A DNA stretch of 11,741 nt, taken from NCBI GenBank assembly GCA_003024985.2, contig PXIH01S0035647.1. One strand, written 5' to 3'. A model generated the notes under the pieces. It saw only the letters and a list, made by a program, of their open reading frames with translations, did no database searches and was not told the origin of the DNA. The position numbers and the translations under genes were made by a program. This DNA comes from Euperipatoides rowelli (lineage: Eukaryota; Onychophora; Udeonychophora; Euonychophora; Peripatopsidae). Each line of letters opens with the position of its first letter. Position 1 is the first letter of the stretch. Below are positions 9,401 through 11,741 of the stretch, piece after piece.

Positions 9401-10825
9401 AGACATTTTAAATACTTGATTATCATATTCTTCATAATTGACTAAATTTGGCAGATTATTATTTTCAGTTGGCTTTTTAGGGCATGTTTGTGTGAAACCA
9501 TTTTTTTTATCATCTTTAAGCTGCTTAGCCTTTTTTAAAGGAATTTTAATTCTAGGAATAAAACTGACACTACTACATCTAACTTGATTTCTTGATGTAA
9601 AAAAGCTATAATTTATCCAGTGGGGGATATTATAGTCATCCCCTACATCTAGGCTATCAGTTTTAGTTTTATTATGAAATTTAAACAGTGGCACAGCATG
9701 AAGCGGTTGTTCTCCAAGACAAATCAAATCACTACCAATTCCATTATCAATAGTCCTCTGTTTAGTAACATTTGTTAATTCACGATCGACTTCAAATACC
9801 CCAGCACCTGGAGTAATTACAACTGATAACTGACCAGTTCTTTCAAAGTTCCGATCGACATAATGTTTCTCAAAAACATTTAAAGACATATTTAATACTT
9901 CCAAAAAATTACCTTGGGCAGCTGTGGAATTTTTTCCTTTAGGCACATGAAAACCAGGACGCTCATGATATCGTAAGACAGAATCGTGATAATCATTAAA
10001 TGCCTTCTTTAATGTTACTAAAATTGATGTCCAGTCATCGTATCTTTCATTCTGAATGATTATCCTATAGAAATCTTCATAGAAACGATTTAAATGATCT
10101 TGCTGAAGGCATTCTGTCATATAGGATGGGAACTCATCAATTGATTGGGCCTCATAAAATGTCCTAGAAAATAATACAATCGTGACATCATGGTTGATAT
10201 TTTTTTCCTTCCACCTGTTAAAAAGTTCAGTTAAAAAGCCTCCAACCGCCTTTTCAAAATATAAATCGCCATTAGTATCAAACTGCCACATTTCATAACT
10301 CATTTGAATAAAAAGATAAACCATGGCCGTTAAAGATCTGAATACAACCCTTGTATCTTCAGATATAACTCCACATGCAACCATTTCTCCCTGAGACCAC
10401 ATTTCGTGAATCTGAGCTCTCATCAGTGACGATTCGACTTTCTTATTAAGGTAGGCACACGTGTTTATTAAGCTTTTCTTTAAACGCCACATGTCACTTC
10501 TACTAAAGTACTGCTCTTTAAAAACAAGTTCTACCAGATCTAAAATAACGTCTTTAGAATTGACAACAGCAACATTAACATCTTTAAATGTACGTAAACA
10601 AAACGTATTGGCAACAGTTTGGTCAACACTTATAGTGTCTTTCTGCTGAAAATCTTCCCTAAATGTCTCTGCTTGAACTTGTAATAAAAGTCGACTGAAT
10701 TCATCTTCAGGGTGATGAATTTCAACAATATCACCAACATTTATTGTAGCAAAATCTTTCGGATTAATCACCAAATCCGCTCCACTAAAATTTTTCTGAT
10801 GAACTAAAAGCTTAAATAATTTCAT
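6440..10825 (-). CDS. DEPDC5: DEPDC5 / Iml1, GATOR1 complex subunit (1461 aa, single exon)
   Basis: DEPDC5 binds NPRL2-NPRL3 to form GATOR1, the GTPase-activating complex for RagA/B at the lysosome, which turns TORC1 off in amino-acid starvation. The family pattern runs from end to end. The N-terminal domain (about 1-150) has GDIVEIHHP (31-39) and TISVDQTV (64-71). The SABA domain (about 156-420) has EDTRVVFRS (156-164) and DDYNIPHWIN (396-405). A polar linker (about 425-770) carries the conserved RRRWVHAFPLDPSG (621-634). The SHEN domain (about 775-1036) has GVDWKS and TTDYFPD (790-796); its Tyr793 should be the Rag-contacting strip residue. The DEP domain (about 1083-1162) contains MKHPQIGL and GFYLYYI. 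The C-terminal domain ends with TGDEAF (1418-1423) and NRLVMFW (1440-1446). Length is a little under human DEPDC5 (about 1600), mainly from a short SHEN-DEP linker. The start is ATG at 10823-10825, A at -3: MKLFKLLVHQ aligns with the family N terminus. The frame continues 10 codons upstream only to a GTG; the first upstream in-frame stop is at 10892-10894. The arginine finger resides in NPRL2, so none is expected here. Confidence 0.96.
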   Translation of the reverse strand: MKLFKLLVHQKNFSGADLVINPKDFATINVGDIVEIHHPEDEFSRLLLQVQAETFREDFQQKDTISVDQTVANTFCLRTFKDVNVAVVNSKDVILDLVELVFKEQYFSRSDMWRLKKSLINTCAYLNKKVESSLMRAQIHEMWSQGEMVACGVISEDTRVVFRSLTAMVYLFIQMSYEMWQFDTNGDLYFEKAVGGFLTELFNRWKEKNINHDVTIVLFSRTFYEAQSIDEFPSYMTECLQQDHLNRFYEDFYRIIIQNERYDDWTSILVTLKKAFNDYHDSVLRYHERPGFHVPKGKNSTAAQGNFLEVLNMSLNVFEKHYVDRNFERTGQLSVVITPGAGVFEVDRELTNVTKQRTIDNGIGSDLICLGEQPLHAVPLFKFHNKTKTDSLDVGDDYNIPHWINYSFFTSRNQVRCSSVSFIPRIKIPLKKAKQLKDDKKNGFTQTCPKKPTENNNLPNLVNYEEYDNQVFKMSSSRCVRQASQTKSLERFRARPERMYSSQVSRQRIPLVDLSGHKEHFSEPAAVPHSHAIGIPQKIVAEFNLQSSSLGTVNAHVRHNTFSSKDSQDLESYHPQRTIVGSAGTSIDNFRKTPLMNYRPNRALINPFSPSHMPIKLTSNRRRWVHAFPLDPSGAAMQTHHYQTLGCNIRGKNNSFALPTQEAVQAAQLAVEARKQRVSLWRQDSLEIGGLERIQSQDSILDLERGSSPVTGFPSNQSEISISSLLANNEQNDHKNYRSRQTPQPRTTSGQFNKNLLWVWGVTGEQEWTPTLTTGVDWKSITLPACLPITTDYFPDKTSLVNDYMVCYYSLLPDDVNSDTVHSKICDDDNLHDYQPLSTYEVFNEVVGERLQHGFQLIILPKSTTSISSVPISSSPQYTSSIIRVRSKTEQSEEHLLSIGRIFHQIALNGQTITVTRYTPKHPYPTMFIHYRYRFQAPNSECYEVSWIDFSHEKLENYNWNYLDHYLCTQGEGEYYLNNFLKYWRIRIFVLPCNNSGTKRVQEGANHYDLYGEKTLEEIEQLQNGFIRFMEIINRIKRPANTRKPKQDLKVYDTAELVESLISEDNAVEDCSLTISSQLIDICATMKHPQIGLNFLIKQNGLPSNCFISAEATAWVQMNVEGAVTTDIAISLLQKLTTEHLIIHASGDKKHCFIHGFYLYYIPDSSKDLSQVNIWSVTNFQNHWFEVEFDYGYECSYNFISEDMQADTKDPKFIDLKTVNLDIDISNRSDRKEWGSARYHTTYYVNYAYELIVQWMVATGPILGELIYGWSRKAAACGFHLIPVPTDPFALSYSPNSDPLRGPIFLPLNISCLASPDRHSFEEFDKTTRSQGRFFFQKAILEKFGFILMAQEKGPLNFDNSPYVHVTGCSFVIIDSNKNLHGVNKLFNKEEQHQSPHKLGFLWSWNNLLTKKWRSNTTGDEAFFDKFLDDFKGFCRNKDNRLVMFWQSYQKESTAVAMLDI

Positions 10826-10865
10826 GCTGCAAATATCAATCAAATCCTTCTTCACATATAATGCA

Positions 10866-10871
10866 TTTATA
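10866..10871 (-). promoter_or_regulatory. Possible TATA box of DEPDC5
   Basis: The minus strand reads TATAAA here, 41 bases before the ATG. It would place the transcription start only about 10-15 bases before the start codon, so either the 5' UTR is very short or the hexamer is chance. Weak evidence. Confidence 0.15.
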
Positions 10872-10932
10872 AAACATAAAAGTAGCGGGGTTTAGTAGAC
10901 GTATTCTTTTTTAGTATTAATCGTAATGTTAC

Positions 10933-10937
10933 ACTGA
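10933..10937 (-). promoter_or_regulatory. Possible initiator (TCAGT) of DEPDC5
   Basis: The minus strand reads GATTCAGTG; TCAGT is the arthropod initiator core. It would give a 5' UTR of about 110 bases. No TATA box lies at the expected distance upstream, and a 5-bp word is common by chance. Confidence 0.2.
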
Positions 10938-11254
10938 ATCATTATTATTTACACAAGCTATTTAGCATTCATACAACTTTAAAGTTCCACACAATTAAGG
11001 GGATGCTTCAGAAACTTTCTTGACGTTTCTCAGTCTAAACAACGAATACAAAGTTCTGTAAACTGTAACTATTAATAGTTTAAAGAATAAATATACAATA
11101 TGTATAATGAAATACTACCCTTTATAGCTAAACTATAGTGACTAGAAAAGCTAAATTACTATCATCTAATCGTATCAGCATTCAGCATTATTCTTCAATA
11201 AATAGAGGTCGCCACCATAGTCACCCAAACGGAAGTTTTCATTGAGAAGCTAAA

Positions 11255-11267
11255 TGGTCACTGACCC
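11255..11267. promoter_or_regulatory. IR-1 nuclear-receptor element, ecdysone-receptor-like
   Basis: TGGTCA-C-TGACCC contains the perfect palindrome GGTCA-N-TGACC. This is the core of the inverted repeat with one-base spacer bound by EcR/USP (ecdysone receptor with its RXR partner) in arthropods. It lies about 430 bases upstream of the DEPDC5 start codon. The match to the consensus is seen; function is inferred. Confidence 0.35.
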
Positions 11268-11280
11268 TGCTAATGTATTA

Positions 11281-11303
11281 CCACGATATACGTATAATCG
11301 TGG
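11281..11303. repeat. Near-perfect 23-bp palindrome
   Basis: CCACGAT at 11281-11287 and ATCGTGG at 11297-11303 are perfect 7-bp inverted arms around ATACGTATA, itself largely self-complementary (ATACGTAT). It could form a cruciform or bind a dimeric protein, or be a short relic of an insertion. It lies 14 bases right of the IR-1 element. Confidence 0.6.
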
Positions 11304-11741
11304 TCTTGACTAAAACGGATAGCAGCGTTTTTTTTTTATAGTGCTAACCTTCATTCCAACTTGAACCCTTACTCTTCCTACTACGTATTAAACCTGTCAC
11401 TGTCCTAATCCTATAATAATCAAGAGAGTAAGTCCCTCATCCGAAGACGCTTTTTTTGATAATTTTGAGAACTTCCGCATCCCAAATTGTCTGAAATTCT
11501 ATAATTTTACGGTATATTTTAAATGCATTTATTTATTTTTCTTATGTACAAGACGATGGATCTAAAATAGGTCCTTTTTTTGATAAAAATCTGGAAAAAA
11601 TTTAAATTAGAAACCAATCGTTTCAAAAAGCAAGCGCAGTTGTTGGAAAAGCCACTACTAGGAGCAATAAATAGGTTCTAATATTACACATCATCACACT
11701 TACTAAGAAAAAATGTTAATGTTTTGTTGATAGTTTTTTTT

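Larger units (their letters stand above)
10826..11741. other. 5' flank of DEPDC5, presumed 5' UTR and promoter
   Basis: No gene is seen on either strand. The stretch should carry the DEPDC5 promoter (minus strand). Candidates seen include a TATAAA, an arthropod-type initiator TCAGT, a nuclear-receptor-like inverted repeat and a near-palindrome, listed separately. Directly before the ATG the minus strand reads TTTGCAGC, which could be a splice acceptor (AG at 10828-10827) of a 5'-UTR intron. From 11304 rightward only AT-rich sequence with T-runs is seen. Confidence 0.45.

Noticed and set aside
9205-9435. Minus-strand frame of 76 codons overlapping DEPDC5 in another frame
   Set aside because: It is an antiparallel or out-of-frame shadow of a strongly supported coding region.
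10461-10649. Plus-strand frame of 62 codons opposite the DEPDC5 N terminus
   Set aside because: Shadow of the real gene; the translation matches nothing known to me.
6440-10825. DEPDC5 as a decayed retrocopy
   Set aside because: No frameshift or internal stop in 1461 codons, all domains conserved, no adjacent poly(A) tract; decay would have broken a frame of this size.
10826-10855. Ten extra N-terminal codons of the DEPDC5 frame beginning at GTG
   Set aside because: GTG is not a normal nuclear start codon, the family alignment begins at the next ATG, and the segment may be intronic.

Overview
This is an AT-rich eukaryotic nuclear window dominated by one gene on the minus strand. A continuous reading frame from 10825 down to 6440 encodes a complete orthologue of DEPDC5 (Iml1 in flies and yeast), the Rag-contacting subunit of the GATOR1 complex that restrains TORC1 when amino acids are scarce. 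The protein resembles arthropod forms, for example in the GPTGEQEW-type segment just before the SHEN domain. The AT-rich DNA, homopolymer runs and hAT/SINE debris suit an arthropod, perhaps a crustacean. The species assignment is a guess.

Layout. Positions 1-274 carry the right end of a hAT-type DNA transposon (terminal TACTCCCCAACACTG and a GTAAC/AGTTAC-rich subterminal zone). At 589-654 there is a candidate last exon of a plus-strand gene that would extend off the left edge, with an AATAAA signal at 677-682. Positions 683-2498 are non-coding as far as I can see. A 252-bp inverted-repeat element (MITE-like) lies at 2499-2750, with an internal hairpin and an internal direct repeat. A complete, non-autonomous-looking hAT element fills 3685-4797, with TIR CAGGGGTG and a perfect 8-bp target-site duplication GGCTAAGC. 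A minus-strand tRNA-derived SINE-like element lies at about 5281-5455; a 23-bp unit between its A and B boxes has become three tandem copies. The DEPDC5 coding sequence follows at 6440-10825. Its promoter side, 10826-11741, holds weak core-promoter candidates, an inverted repeat resembling an ecdysone-receptor element and a near-palindrome.

The one well-supported gene is notable because 1461 codons contain no intron, whereas known animal DEPDC5 genes have many exons. The other GATOR1 genes (NPRL2, NPRL3) are not in the window. I found no novel multi-gene system. The points worth checking are the intron-free gene, the SINE with an expanded promoter spacing, the well-preserved hAT insertion, the possible hormone-response element upstream and the orphan terminal exon.
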